Assembly: GCA_021808545.1 (NCBI GenBank)
Contig: JAKBBM010000016.1
Span: 1-41,007 of the forward strand
Source of the DNA: Pseudomonadota bacterium
GTDB taxonomy: Bacteria > Pseudomonadota > Alphaproteobacteria > Acetobacterales > Acetobacteraceae
Reading direction: 5' to 3'
DNA length: 41,007 nucleotides
Part shown: one piece after another, positions 26,270 to 33,940 of the stretch
How positions within the stretch are numbered: the first letter of the stretch is position 1
Layout of the letters: every line of letters begins with the position of its first letter
Translations under genes and position numbers: made by a program
The notes under the pieces: model-generated
What the model saw: the letters and a program-made list of their open reading frames with translations, nothing else
Told to the model about the DNA's origin: nothing
Databases searched by the model: none

Positions 26270-28462
26270 ATGCGACACAAGCTGCTGCCCATTCTAGGCA
26301 TCTTGTTTCTGGGATTGGCCACACCCGGCTTGGCCCGGGCGCAACAAGGGCAGGAAGTATCCACCAAAGCGCTGCAAAATCTTGAAGAAACCTTACAGAA
26401 CCCCGCGCAAAGGGCGATTTTAATAAACCAAATCAAAGCCCTAATCGCGCTGCGTACACAAGCCAGCACGGCTGCGCCCACGCCACAAGCCCCTGGTGAT
26501 GAGCTGGTTGCCCTTCTTTCACAACAAGCCACCCGTATTGGCGCCGCCATCGCCGCACTGGCCAATCTGGCACCTCTGGCAGGATTTTCCGCCTGGAACA
26601 GGCGCGTCTTGGCAGATCCACAAACGCGCCAGCTCTGGCTGCATGCCGCGGGCCTGGCTGTTGGAATCCTGGCTTTTGCTCTGCTCCTTGGCTATGGCGC
26701 CGCACGCGCGCTACGCCCGGCCCTGCGCCGTTTACACAATGCAGCGCAGTCTGTGTTCTGGCGGCGCGGTCTGGCCGCGCTGACCGCTATTCTTCTGGGC
26801 TGGCTGCCGCCGCTGATGCTCTATATTGCCGGTACAACGGCCCTGGCCGTTACCGAGAGCGCAATAGCCATGCCCCCCACCACCCGGGCCTTGGTGCTGG
26901 CTGTCCTCAATGCCTGCGCCTTGTCACGCGCTATCGGCGCCACGGCCGAAGCCCTGCTCTTGCCTGGGGAAAATGGCGTCCGTTTCCTTAAACTCCCGGA
27001 GGAAACCGCCGATTATTGGCTCGTTTGGGTTTCACGCCTAGCCCGCTTGGTCGTCTATGGCTGGTTCTTGCTCCTGTTTGCATTGCAGGCCGGTCTCCAA
27101 GGAACCGTCTATGCCACCTTGCTCAAACTCTTAGGTTTGGCCCTAACTGGGCTCGTCATCATGCTGATTCTACAAAACCGCGCGGCCGTAGCGGGGCTGA
27201 TCCGCGGACGGGGACAGACAGGCGCGGCGGGGCTGCGCGCGCATTTGGGCAATATTTGGCATATTATCGCCATTCTGTATCTGCTGGGAGTTTACGGTGT
27301 ATGGGCTATGGCCGTGCCAGGCGGATTTACATTTTTACTGAGTGCCTCTTTGGCCACGGTCACTACCCTGGCTGTGGCGCGCGGGCTTGATCTGGCAGGT
27401 ACAAACCTAGCTAACCGGTTCTTAACCATACGGCCCGAACTGGAACAGCGCCTGCCCGGATTGCAGAAACGGGTAAACCTTTATGCCCCAGCCCTCATCA
27501 GTACCGGGCGCGGCTTTATCTATCTCATTGCCACGATTCTGGTCTTGCAAAGCTGGGGACTGACTGTGCTGAGCGGCCTGGAAAGTCCTGCCGGGCAGCG
27601 GTTCATTGGCGGGATCATTACCATTGGCTTGAGTCTGGGCGGCGCCATCCTGTTATGGGAGGGCATCTGTTTCATGGCCTCACTTTATCTGTCCCGTCCC
27701 GGGGCCGACGGCACACCGCTTGAACACACGGCCCGGGCGCGCACCTTGCTGCCCCTGTTTCGTAAGAGTTTGGCCATTCTGCTTGGCATTGTCGTGGTTC
27801 TCGTCGCGCTGGGCACAATGGGGCTGAATATTGGCCCACTGCTGGCCGGGGCGGGCATTGCCGGCATTGCCATCGGCTTTGGCGCGCAAAGCCTGGTCAA
27901 GGATGTCATCACCGGCATTTTCGTGCTGATGCAAGATGCCGTGTCGGTGGGTGACGTGGTCACGGTTGCCGGTAAAACAGGCGGGGTGGAGCAGATCTCC
28001 ATCCGCTCCATCCGGCTGCGCGACTTCTCGGGCATTGTCTATGTCATCCCATTCAGCGAAGTAACAACAGTGGAAAACCTGACCAAGGACTTCGCCTATG
28101 CCGTGTTCAATATCGGCGTCGCCTATCGTGAGGATGTCGATCAGGTCACCGAAATCTTCCGGCAGCTTGGCGCCGACATGCAGGCGGATGAAACCTATGG
28201 GCCGCGCATTCTGGCGCCAATCGAGATTGTCGGGCTCGATCAATTCGCCGATTCAGCCGTGGTCATCAAAGGCCGGATCATGACCCGCCCGCAGGAGCAA
28301 TGGGGGGTGTTGCGTGAATTCCACCGCCGGGTGAAGCGCCGGTTTGATGAACTGGGCATTGAGCTCCCCTTCCCGCATCAGACGATCTATTTTGGCGCCG
28401 ACAAGGAAGGCAAAGCCCCGCCCGCTCATTTGCTGATGGAGCGCCCCACCAGCGGCACCTGA
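26270..28462 (+). CDS. Large MscS-family mechanosensitive channel (YbiO-like)
   Basis: Inner-membrane channel that releases solutes on hypo-osmotic shock. I start at the ATG 6 bases after GGAGG (26259-26263), giving MRHKLLPILGILFLGLATPG, a signal peptide with a likely cut after ARA; 730 residues, close to E. coli YbiO. The open frame begins 37 codons earlier without support. A periplasmic N-terminal helical segment comes first, then about ten hydrophobic helices. The MscS core starts at about 510: pore helix LLAGAGIAGIAIGFGAQSLV with Gly/Ala packing, VKDVITGIFVLMQDAVSVGD, then the beta domain VAGKTGGVEQISIRSIRLRD and the alpha/beta C-terminus. The 3' end meets the toxin gene on the other strand. 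Confidence 0.93.
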   Translation: MRHKLLPILGILFLGLATPGLARAQQGQEVSTKALQNLEETLQNPAQRAILINQIKALIALRTQASTAAPTPQAPGDELVALLSQQATRIGAAIAALANLAPLAGFSAWNRRVLADPQTRQLWLHAAGLAVGILAFALLLGYGAARALRPALRRLHNAAQSVFWRRGLAALTAILLGWLPPLMLYIAGTTALAVTESAIAMPPTTRALVLAVLNACALSRAIGATAEALLLPGENGVRFLKLPEETADYWLVWVSRLARLVVYGWFLLLFALQAGLQGTVYATLLKLLGLALTGLVIMLILQNRAAVAGLIRGRGQTGAAGLRAHLGNIWHIIAILYLLGVYGVWAMAVPGGFTFLLSASLATVTTLAVARGLDLAGTNLANRFLTIRPELEQRLPGLQKRVNLYAPALISTGRGFIYLIATILVLQSWGLTVLSGLESPAGQRFIGGIITIGLSLGGAILLWEGICFMASLYLSRPGADGTPLEHTARARTLLPLFRKSLAILLGIVVVLVALGTMGLNIGPLLAGAGIAGIAIGFGAQSLVKDVITGIFVLMQDAVSVGDVVTVAGKTGGVEQISIRSIRLRDFSGIVYVIPFSEVTTVENLTKDFAYAVFNIGVAYREDVDQVTEIFRQLGADMQADETYGPRILAPIEIVGLDQFADSAVVIKGRIMTRPQEQWGVLREFHRRVKRRFDELGIELPFPHQTIYFGADKEGKAPPAHLLMERPTSGT

Positions 28463-28945
28463 GCACGATCCGTCAGGTCGCGCGCAGGGGGCGGACAACT
28501 GGTGCGCGCGCTCTGGAAAAGCCTGGAAGCCGGCATGGGCATAAAAATGCCGTGCCGCCTCCACCGGCGCCTCGGCAATCAGCGCCACCGGCTTAAGACG
28601 GCTTTCCACCAACCTGGCCATGGCGTCTTGGAGCATCGCGCGCGCCAGCCCCTGGCCGCGCTGGCGCTTATCCACCGCAAGGCGGGTCAACCGCGCCGCC
28701 GGAAGAGCCGGATAACGTGAGATTTTGCGTATCCCCCCACTCAGCAAATCCGGCAGTAGCACGGTAGCTGGCGCCAGCGTGTAGAAGCCAGCTAATTTAT
28801 CGTCCGGCAGCACCACAACAAAAACAGCCGCCAAACCCCGTGCGGCATCGCGGCCGGCTTGCGCGCGGAAATACCGATCAACAGAAGGCATGCCAGCCCG
28901 AAACCCTACCCTGCTATGGCTTCCCTGGAGCTGTTCAATCCTCAT
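28253..28945 (-). pseudogene. TacT-type GNAT toxin, apparently frameshifted near the 3' end
   Basis: GNAT acetyltransferase of the TacT class, which acetylates charged tRNA to block translation. The core is intact: SVDRYFRAQAGRDAARGLAAVF region, FYTLAPATVLL, RLTRLAVDKRQRGQGLARAM (acetyl-CoA loop) and the Y135 position in HFYAHAGF. The frame then continues to 230 residues, against about 160-175 in the family, and overlaps the last 210 bases of the MscS gene antisense. In the adjacent frame the sequence after Gln149 reads VVRPLRAT then stop (28475-28473), which lines up with the family ending LFLPLxT and would leave 10 bases to the MscS stop. One lost base near 28498 explains both. It could be a real mutation, a sequencing error, or a genuine extended toxin. 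Confidence 0.75.
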
Positions 28946-29216
28946 GCTCGGCTACCGGCTCACGCACCAGCGCCTCAACAAAAGCCCGGCCATCACGCAC
29001 CGAGAGGGTCATGCGTTGATGTTCGTCGATTGTGCGCGAAGCCGCCTCCTGCACAGAAGCCAGAACAAAATCCGTTACCGAGCGTCCTTGCAGCGCCGCG
29101 GCATGCTCAATAAGCGCCTTTTGCGCCACGCTAATACGGGCTTCCAGCCGTTCAGCCCGCATACGAGTGGACGCTGGTTTGGTCATATGATCGGCCACTA
29201 CCACCTCCATTTGCAT
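28935..29216 (-). CDS. TacA-type antitoxin (DUF1778, ribbon-helix-helix)
   Basis: Antitoxin partner of the downstream GNAT toxin. Up to 93 residues: N-terminal DNA-binding segment RMRAERLEARISVAQKALIEHAAALQGRSVTDFVLASVQ, the typical DUF1778 pattern, then a toxin-wrapping tail ending PVAEHED. The toxin start lies within its last 11 bases. The promoter just upstream predicts a transcript starting near 29213, inside the first ATG, so translation more likely begins at the GTG at 29198, 4 bases after GGAGGT, or at the ATG at 29186 (MTKPASTRMRAERLEARI). Confidence 0.88.
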   Translation of the reverse strand: MQMEVVVADHMTKPASTRMRAERLEARISVAQKALIEHAAALQGRSVTDFVLASVQEAASRTIDEHQRMTLSVRDGRAFVEALVREPVAEHED

Positions 29217-29219
29217 GGA

Positions 29220-29248
29220 AATGTACGACTAAAAACTTAAAGTTGCAA
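29220..29248 (-). promoter_or_regulatory. Promoter with internal palindrome for the TacAT pair
   Basis: Minus-strand TTGCAA (29248-29243) and TACATT (29225-29220), 17 bases apart, each 4/6 to consensus. The spacer side contains the palindrome AACTTAAAGTT (29234-29244). An operator within the promoter suits autorepression by the antitoxin-toxin complex, the usual mode for this family. Confidence 0.5.
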
Positions 29249-29270
29249 TATCGGGACGATGTGGCGCGGC

Positions 29271-29516
29271 TTACCCCGCGCCGCTTCGTCCCTCGATTAA
29301 TCCAGCCAACCAGCCACGCGGTCGGGCGCGCGCGGGTTCTTTCTCAACCTGTTCTGAAAGGCTCATCGCCAACTTGGTCATGCGATAGGCCGCATCTGGA
29401 TAACGTTTGAAAAAAGCCCTGATAATGGCATCGGCCTCGACATCTATGGGCGCTTGCGGCCCGCCCACCACGCGGTCGATAAAGGACAGAATCGCCATGT
29501 GTTCATCGTGTGTCAC
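29271..29516 (-). CDS. Short DUF2076-like protein
   Basis: 81 residues from a GTG; an ATG at codon 7 is an alternative. The segment LSFIDRVVGGPQAPIDVEAD followed by AIIRAFFKRYPDAAYRMTKL resembles the N-terminal helical part of DUF2076 proteins, which normally continue with a long low-complexity and Gly-rich region. Here it ends after GWLAGLIEGRSGAG, so it is either a short family member or a truncated relic. No signal peptide. It sits between the toxin-antitoxin pair and an acetyltransferase gene with no overlap. Function unknown. Confidence 0.6.
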   Translation of the reverse strand: MTHDEHMAILSFIDRVVGGPQAPIDVEADAIIRAFFKRYPDAAYRMTKLAMSLSEQVEKEPARARPRGWLAGLIEGRSGAG

Positions 29517-29580
29517 ACCAACGTTTTAGTGGCAAAGCCCCCTGGAAATGCAAGACTCTTCGCGCCGCATGGACACGAAT

Positions 29581-30105
29581 TCACCCCCCGGAACGGCGGC
29601 GAACAGATTGAAAAACAAAGAGTAAATTACCATCACGCACAAATTCATCAATCTGCGCCATGCCAATGGCCCCAAGCACCGCGCGCGAGGCGAAATTATC
29701 CTCCCGCGCGATAGCCACAACACGCTGCAACCCCACCACATCATGCGCATAGGCCAGAGCTGCGCTGGTGGCCTCGCTAGCCAGGCCAAACCCCCGCACA
29801 TCGGGCAGAAACGCAAAGCGCAAGGCCACGCCGCGGCCATCTGGCCGGTGCTGCAGCGCGGTCAGCCCCAAAAACCGGCCGCGCCGCGCCCGGATCGTCC
29901 AAGTGCCATAGCCAAACCGGCTCCAATCCTGAATATCATGGGCCAGCTCCTCGGCGGTTTGAAGCGGCGTGCGCACACCGCCCAGCATCATGGCAAACGC
30001 TCTGGGATCTCCCTTCAGCCGCACCAGATCTGGCAGATCACGATAGCCCACCGGGGCCATATGCAGGCGCGCGGTCGTTATGATCCAGGCTGAGCAGATG
30101 CTCAT
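29581..30105 (-). CDS. GNAT acetyltransferase (RimJ/RimL-like)
   Basis: Acetyl-CoA-dependent N-acetyltransferase of the Acetyltransf_3 group; substrate unknown. 174 residues. N-terminal TTARLHMAPVGYRDLPDLVR, central WTIRARRGRFLGLTALQH, then acetyl-CoA-binding FLPDVRGFGLASEATSAALAYA (the RGxGxA-type loop reads RGFGLA) and the late VVAIAREDNFASRAVLGAIGM, the classic RimJ-type region. It lies 59 bases after mfd and may be the last gene of the sdhE-mfd transcript. Confidence 0.88.
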   Translation of the reverse strand: MSICSAWIITTARLHMAPVGYRDLPDLVRLKGDPRAFAMMLGGVRTPLQTAEELAHDIQDWSRFGYGTWTIRARRGRFLGLTALQHRPDGRGVALRFAFLPDVRGFGLASEATSAALAYAHDVVGLQRVVAIAREDNFASRAVLGAIGMAQIDEFVRDGNLLFVFQSVRRRSGG

Positions 30106-30164
30106 CCCGTTTTCCCCAGCCTGGCAAAACCACCAGCCCGCCGCACGCTACCCATCCCCGCTGC

Positions 30165-33100
30165 TCACGCCGCCGCCTCCAGCCGTGCGAGCTTCACCAG
30201 ATTACCCAAAACATCGCGCGCAATCTGCATGCGCGTTCTCACATCCATATCACGCACAACCACAAGCTTCTGGTCGGGGCGCAGCTTTAACGTGCCGCCG
30301 CGCGCGCCAATCCATTGGATGAGCCCCGCGGGATTGGCAAAATCATTCTTGCGGAAGGAGATGACCATGCCTTTTGGTCCGGCATCCAGCTTCTCCACAT
30401 TGGCATCCCGACAAGCTCGCTTCAGCGCCACAGTCGCCAGCAGATTCTCCACTTCCGCCGGCAGCGGACCAAACCGGTCGGCCAATTCCACCGCCAGCGC
30501 TTCCGATTCGGCGTCGGATGTGAGCGCTCCAATACGCCGATACAGGCCAAGCCGCACCGGCAGATCGGCCACATAAGTCTCAGGAATGAGAACAGACAGG
30601 CCAAGATTAATGGTGGGCGTCCAATCCCGCTCCACAGGTACCCCCCCCTTGCCCTGGGCGCGGATGGCGTTCACCGCATCTTCCAGCATCTGCTGGTACA
30701 GCTCGATGCCAACCTCCCGGATATGGCCGGACTGCTCATCACCCAGCAAATTGCCAGCCCCGCGCAAATCGAGGTCGTGGCTGGCCAGGGTAAAGCCCGC
30801 CCCCAGCGTATCCAGTGTCTGCATCACCTCCAGCCGCTTCTCGGCCGCGGCGCTCAGCCGGTGGTGCGCCGGCCAGGTCAGGTACGCATAGCCGCGCTGC
30901 TTGCCGCGCCCCACGCGCCCACGCAGCTGGTACAGCCCGGCCAGGCCGAACATATCCGCCCGATAGATGATGAGCGTATTCACCGCCGGCATGTCGAGCC
31001 CGGATTCCACGATATTGGTGGCAAGCAGAATATCGTATTTGCCTTCGCCGAACTCGGTCATCACCCGTTCCAGCTCACCCGCCGCAAGCCGGCCATGCGC
31101 CATCACCGTGCGGATGTCGGGCACAATCTCGCGCAGGCGCGCGGCCATCGGGTCCAGATCCTCAATCCGCGGCACCACACAGAAAATCTGCCCGCCACGG
31201 AATTTCTCGCGGGCAATGGCCTCCCGGATGACGAGACTGTCAAACGGCATGATAAAGGTGCGCACGGCCAGCCGGTCCACCGGCGGGGTGGTGATAAGCG
31301 AGAGATCGCGCACACCCGTCAGCGCCAATTGCAGCGTGCGCGGAATGGGCGTGGCGGTCAGGGTGAGGACATGTACATCGGCCTTCAGCTCCTTCAGCCG
31401 TTCCTTGTGCTTGACGCCGAAATGCTGCTCCTCATCCACGATCAACAGGCCCAAATCGGCGAAGGTCACGGATTTGGCCATGACCGCATGTGTGCCGATG
31501 ACAATGGAAATCTCGCCCGCGGCGAGCCCGGCACGGGTGGCGGCGGCCTCCTTGGCCGTGACCATGCGCGACAACTGCGCGATCTTGACCGGCAATCCCT
31601 CGAACCGCGCCTTGAAGGCCCGGTAATGCTGCCGCGCCAGCAGCGTGGTGGGCACCACAACGGCCACCTGGGTACCGGCCATGGCGGCGACAAAGGCCGC
31701 ACGCAACGCCACCTCGGTCTTGCCAAAGCCAACATCACCGCAGATGAGCCGATCCATCGGCTTGCCGGCGGCAAAATCCTCTAGCACATCGGCAATGGCG
31801 CGGGCCTGGTCCTCGGTTTCGGTATAGGGGAAGCGGGCGCAGAATTCGGCAAAGGCGCCGTCATCGGCGGCCAGCATAGGGGCTTCGCGCATCTGCCGCT
31901 CGGCCGCGATGCGGATCAGCCCGGCGGCCATATCCTGAATCCGGTTCTTGGCCTTGGCCTTACGCGCCTGCCAGGACGGGCTGCCCAGCTTATCCAGGCT
32001 TACACCCTGCGTCTCCTGCCCAAAACGCGAGAGCAGGTCGATATTCTCCACGGGCAGGAACAGCTTGTCCCCGCCATCATAGAGCAGGCGCAGACAGTCA
32101 TGCGCCGCACCGCTGACGGTCACGGTTTCCAGCCCGTCATACCGGCCGATGCCATGCTCCTGATGCACGACAAGGTCGCCCGCCTCGATCTCGGTGGCGT
32201 CCGCAATGAACTGATCCGCCCGCTTCTTGCGCTTGGGCGGGCGGGCGATACGGCTGCCCAGCAGATCCTGCTCCGCCACCACGGCCAGCCGGTCGGTGAT
32301 AAAGCCGCGTTCCAGCGGCAGCACCGCCAACGCCACCGTACCGGGTGGCAGGGCGCGCGCTTCATCGGCCGAGGCAATGGCCCGGACTTCGCGCAGCCCA
32401 TGGTCTTTGAGCATCAGCGCCAGACGCTCGCGCGAGCCAAAGCTCCACGCCGCGAGGATGATTGTGCGCCCGGATGCCGCCCATTTGCCCTTCAACTCGG
32501 CAAAAGCATCCAGTGCCGCGCGCTGCTGGCCCGTTAAGATGGGGCTTGGCCGCCCGCCAATTTCCACACCCGCAGCCCCGCCATCGGGCTTGCCAAAAGG
32601 CGAGATGGCAAAACAAGGCCCTTTGGCCAGCGCGGCATCCCAGCCTTCGCGGTCCAGATACAGCATGCCGGGCGGGATCGGCCGGTAGATCGGCTCGCCC
32701 GCGCGCGGGGGCGAGCGGCGTTCGGCATAATGATCCGCGATCAGCTCCAGCCGCGCGTCAACAGCCTCTTGCGCCTGATAGTCCAGGCTGACGGACGCAT
32801 TGGGAACATAGTCGAAGATCGTTTCCATTCTCTCGGCAAAGAGCGGTCCATAATGCTCGATGCCGGGATGGCGGTGCGCCTCGCTTACCGACACATAAAG
32901 CGGGTCCTCGACCGCGCTGGCCCCGAATAATTCCCGCCAATGGGTACGAAAACGCGCAACCGAGGCGGAATCGAACGAGACTTCTGAGGCGGGATGAAAA
33001 TTCAACCCCGGCACGGCCGCGCCGGAACGCTGGGTCTCGGGGTCGAAACGGCGCAGGCTCTCAATCGTATCGCCGAACATGTCAATGCGCACAGGCGCTG

Positions 33101-33593
33101 CCTCGCCGGCGGGAAACACGTCCAAAATCCCGCCGCGGCGGGAAAACTCGCCCGGTTCCATGACCGTGCCAGTATGCCTATAGCCATCCGCTTCCAAGAA
33201 GGTGGCAATATCCTCAAGCGGTACCGAATCCCCCACGGCCAGCGCCATTCCCGCCCCGGCCAGCACCGCGCGCGGCGGCAGCTTTTGCAAGGCGGCATTC
33301 ACTGTGGTCAGCACGATGCGCTTTTTATCCAGCGCCGCCGCAAGCTTGCCCAGCGCCGCGACACGTTCGGCGATGATCCCGCCATTGGGCGAGACCCGGT
33401 CATAAGGCAGGCAGTCCCAGGCAGGGACTGTCACCACCTCGAGCTCGGGGCCAAAAAAAGCGATTTCCTCGACCAGGGCGGCCAGGCGCCCGTCATCGCG
33501 CGCGATATGGAGAACTGGCCCGTCATGCTCGGCCAGGCGGCGCACCAAAACCAGCGCATCCACCCCCTCGGGCGCGCCATAAACGGGGATCAT
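30165..33593 (-). CDS. mfd: Transcription-repair coupling factor
   Basis: ATP-driven translocase that removes stalled RNA polymerase from lesions and recruits UvrA. 1,142 residues, normal. N-terminal UvrB-homology modules (VPAWDCLPYDRVSPN, RRGGILDVFPAGEAAPVRI), the RNA polymerase-interacting region (GDLVVHQEHGIGRYDGLETV), helicase Walker A GDVGFGKTEVALRAAF, DEEQHFGVKHKERLK box, LTLTATPIPRTLQLAL, motif VI QLRGRVGRGKQRGYAYL, and the C-terminal regulatory domain. The start overlaps the sdhE stop as ATGA, an arrangement kept in many alphaproteobacteria. Confidence 0.98.
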   Translation of the reverse strand: MIPVYGAPEGVDALVLVRRLAEHDGPVLHIARDDGRLAALVEEIAFFGPELEVVTVPAWDCLPYDRVSPNGGIIAERVAALGKLAAALDKKRIVLTTVNAALQKLPPRAVLAGAGMALAVGDSVPLEDIATFLEADGYRHTGTVMEPGEFSRRGGILDVFPAGEAAPVRIDMFGDTIESLRRFDPETQRSGAAVPGLNFHPASEVSFDSASVARFRTHWRELFGASAVEDPLYVSVSEAHRHPGIEHYGPLFAERMETIFDYVPNASVSLDYQAQEAVDARLELIADHYAERRSPPRAGEPIYRPIPPGMLYLDREGWDAALAKGPCFAISPFGKPDGGAAGVEIGGRPSPILTGQQRAALDAFAELKGKWAASGRTIILAAWSFGSRERLALMLKDHGLREVRAIASADEARALPPGTVALAVLPLERGFITDRLAVVAEQDLLGSRIARPPKRKKRADQFIADATEIEAGDLVVHQEHGIGRYDGLETVTVSGAAHDCLRLLYDGGDKLFLPVENIDLLSRFGQETQGVSLDKLGSPSWQARKAKAKNRIQDMAAGLIRIAAERQMREAPMLAADDGAFAEFCARFPYTETEDQARAIADVLEDFAAGKPMDRLICGDVGFGKTEVALRAAFVAAMAGTQVAVVVPTTLLARQHYRAFKARFEGLPVKIAQLSRMVTAKEAAATRAGLAAGEISIVIGTHAVMAKSVTFADLGLLIVDEEQHFGVKHKERLKELKADVHVLTLTATPIPRTLQLALTGVRDLSLITTPPVDRLAVRTFIMPFDSLVIREAIAREKFRGGQIFCVVPRIEDLDPMAARLREIVPDIRTVMAHGRLAAGELERVMTEFGEGKYDILLATNIVESGLDMPAVNTLIIYRADMFGLAGLYQLRGRVGRGKQRGYAYLTWPAHHRLSAAAEKRLEVMQTLDTLGAGFTLASHDLDLRGAGNLLGDEQSGHIREVGIELYQQMLEDAVNAIRAQGKGGVPVERDWTPTINLGLSVLIPETYVADLPVRLGLYRRIGALTSDAESEALAVELADRFGPLPAEVENLLATVALKRACRDANVEKLDAGPKGMVISFRKNDFANPAGLIQWIGARGGTLKLRPDQKLVVVRDMDVRTRMQIARDVLGNLVKLARLEAAA

Positions 33594-33892
33594 GAGCGGT
33601 TCAGCGCCGCTTCGCGGATGCGGCGCAGCATCGGGCTATCGGCATGGGAGGGAATCGGCTTGCGGCCGGTCAGCCAGTCGGCCAGCTCCGCATCGGGAAA
33701 TTCCATCACAGCCTCGATCTCATCCAGCTCAGCCTCCGACATAGCGGCAATCTGGGCCTTCACGAACCCGCCGATCAGCAGGTCGTTTTCATAAGTGCCG
33801 CGATGCTGGGCACGAAAAAGCAGCCGGCGGCGGCGATGATCCAAAGGGGCCGGGGTTTCGGGCATTGGGGGGGTATGGGTCGCGTCTGTCAT
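33590..33892 (-). CDS. sdhE: Succinate dehydrogenase flavinylation factor SdhE (DUF339)
   Basis: Small assembly factor that helps attach FAD covalently to SdhA. The ATG at 33892 gives MTDATHTPPMPETPAPL and 100 residues; the open frame continues upstream antisense to recG but is not credible. The family core is clear: RRRLLFRAQHRGTYENDLLI with the RGxxEND motif, FVKAQIAAMSEAELDEIEAV, and PDAELADWLTGRKP. Divergent from recG with 48 bases between starts. Confidence 0.94.
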   Translation of the reverse strand: MTDATHTPPMPETPAPLDHRRRRLLFRAQHRGTYENDLLIGGFVKAQIAAMSEAELDEIEAVMEFPDAELADWLTGRKPIPSHADSPMLRRIREAALNRS

Positions 33893-33902
33893 GACGGGTT
33901 GC

Positions 33903-33931
33903 GGTATAGGCATGGTTTGGCCAAGAGTCAG
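33903..33931 (-). promoter_or_regulatory. Candidate promoter for sdhE-mfd
   Basis: Minus-strand CTGACT (33931-33926) and TATACC (33908-33903) with a 17-base spacer, in the 48-base gap between recG and sdhE. Each box matches 4/6. The sdhE ATG lies 10 bases downstream of the -10. Confidence 0.35.
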
Positions 33932-33940
33932 CATGTGACG

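Noticed and set aside
30315-31784. A 489-codon open frame on the plus strand inside mfd
   Set aside because: His/Gln/Arg-rich low-information translation, no ribosome site, wholly antisense to conserved helicase motifs of mfd.
33644-33940. Upstream extension of recG to 33644
   Set aside because: It runs antisense through sdhE; the family N-terminus begins at 33941.
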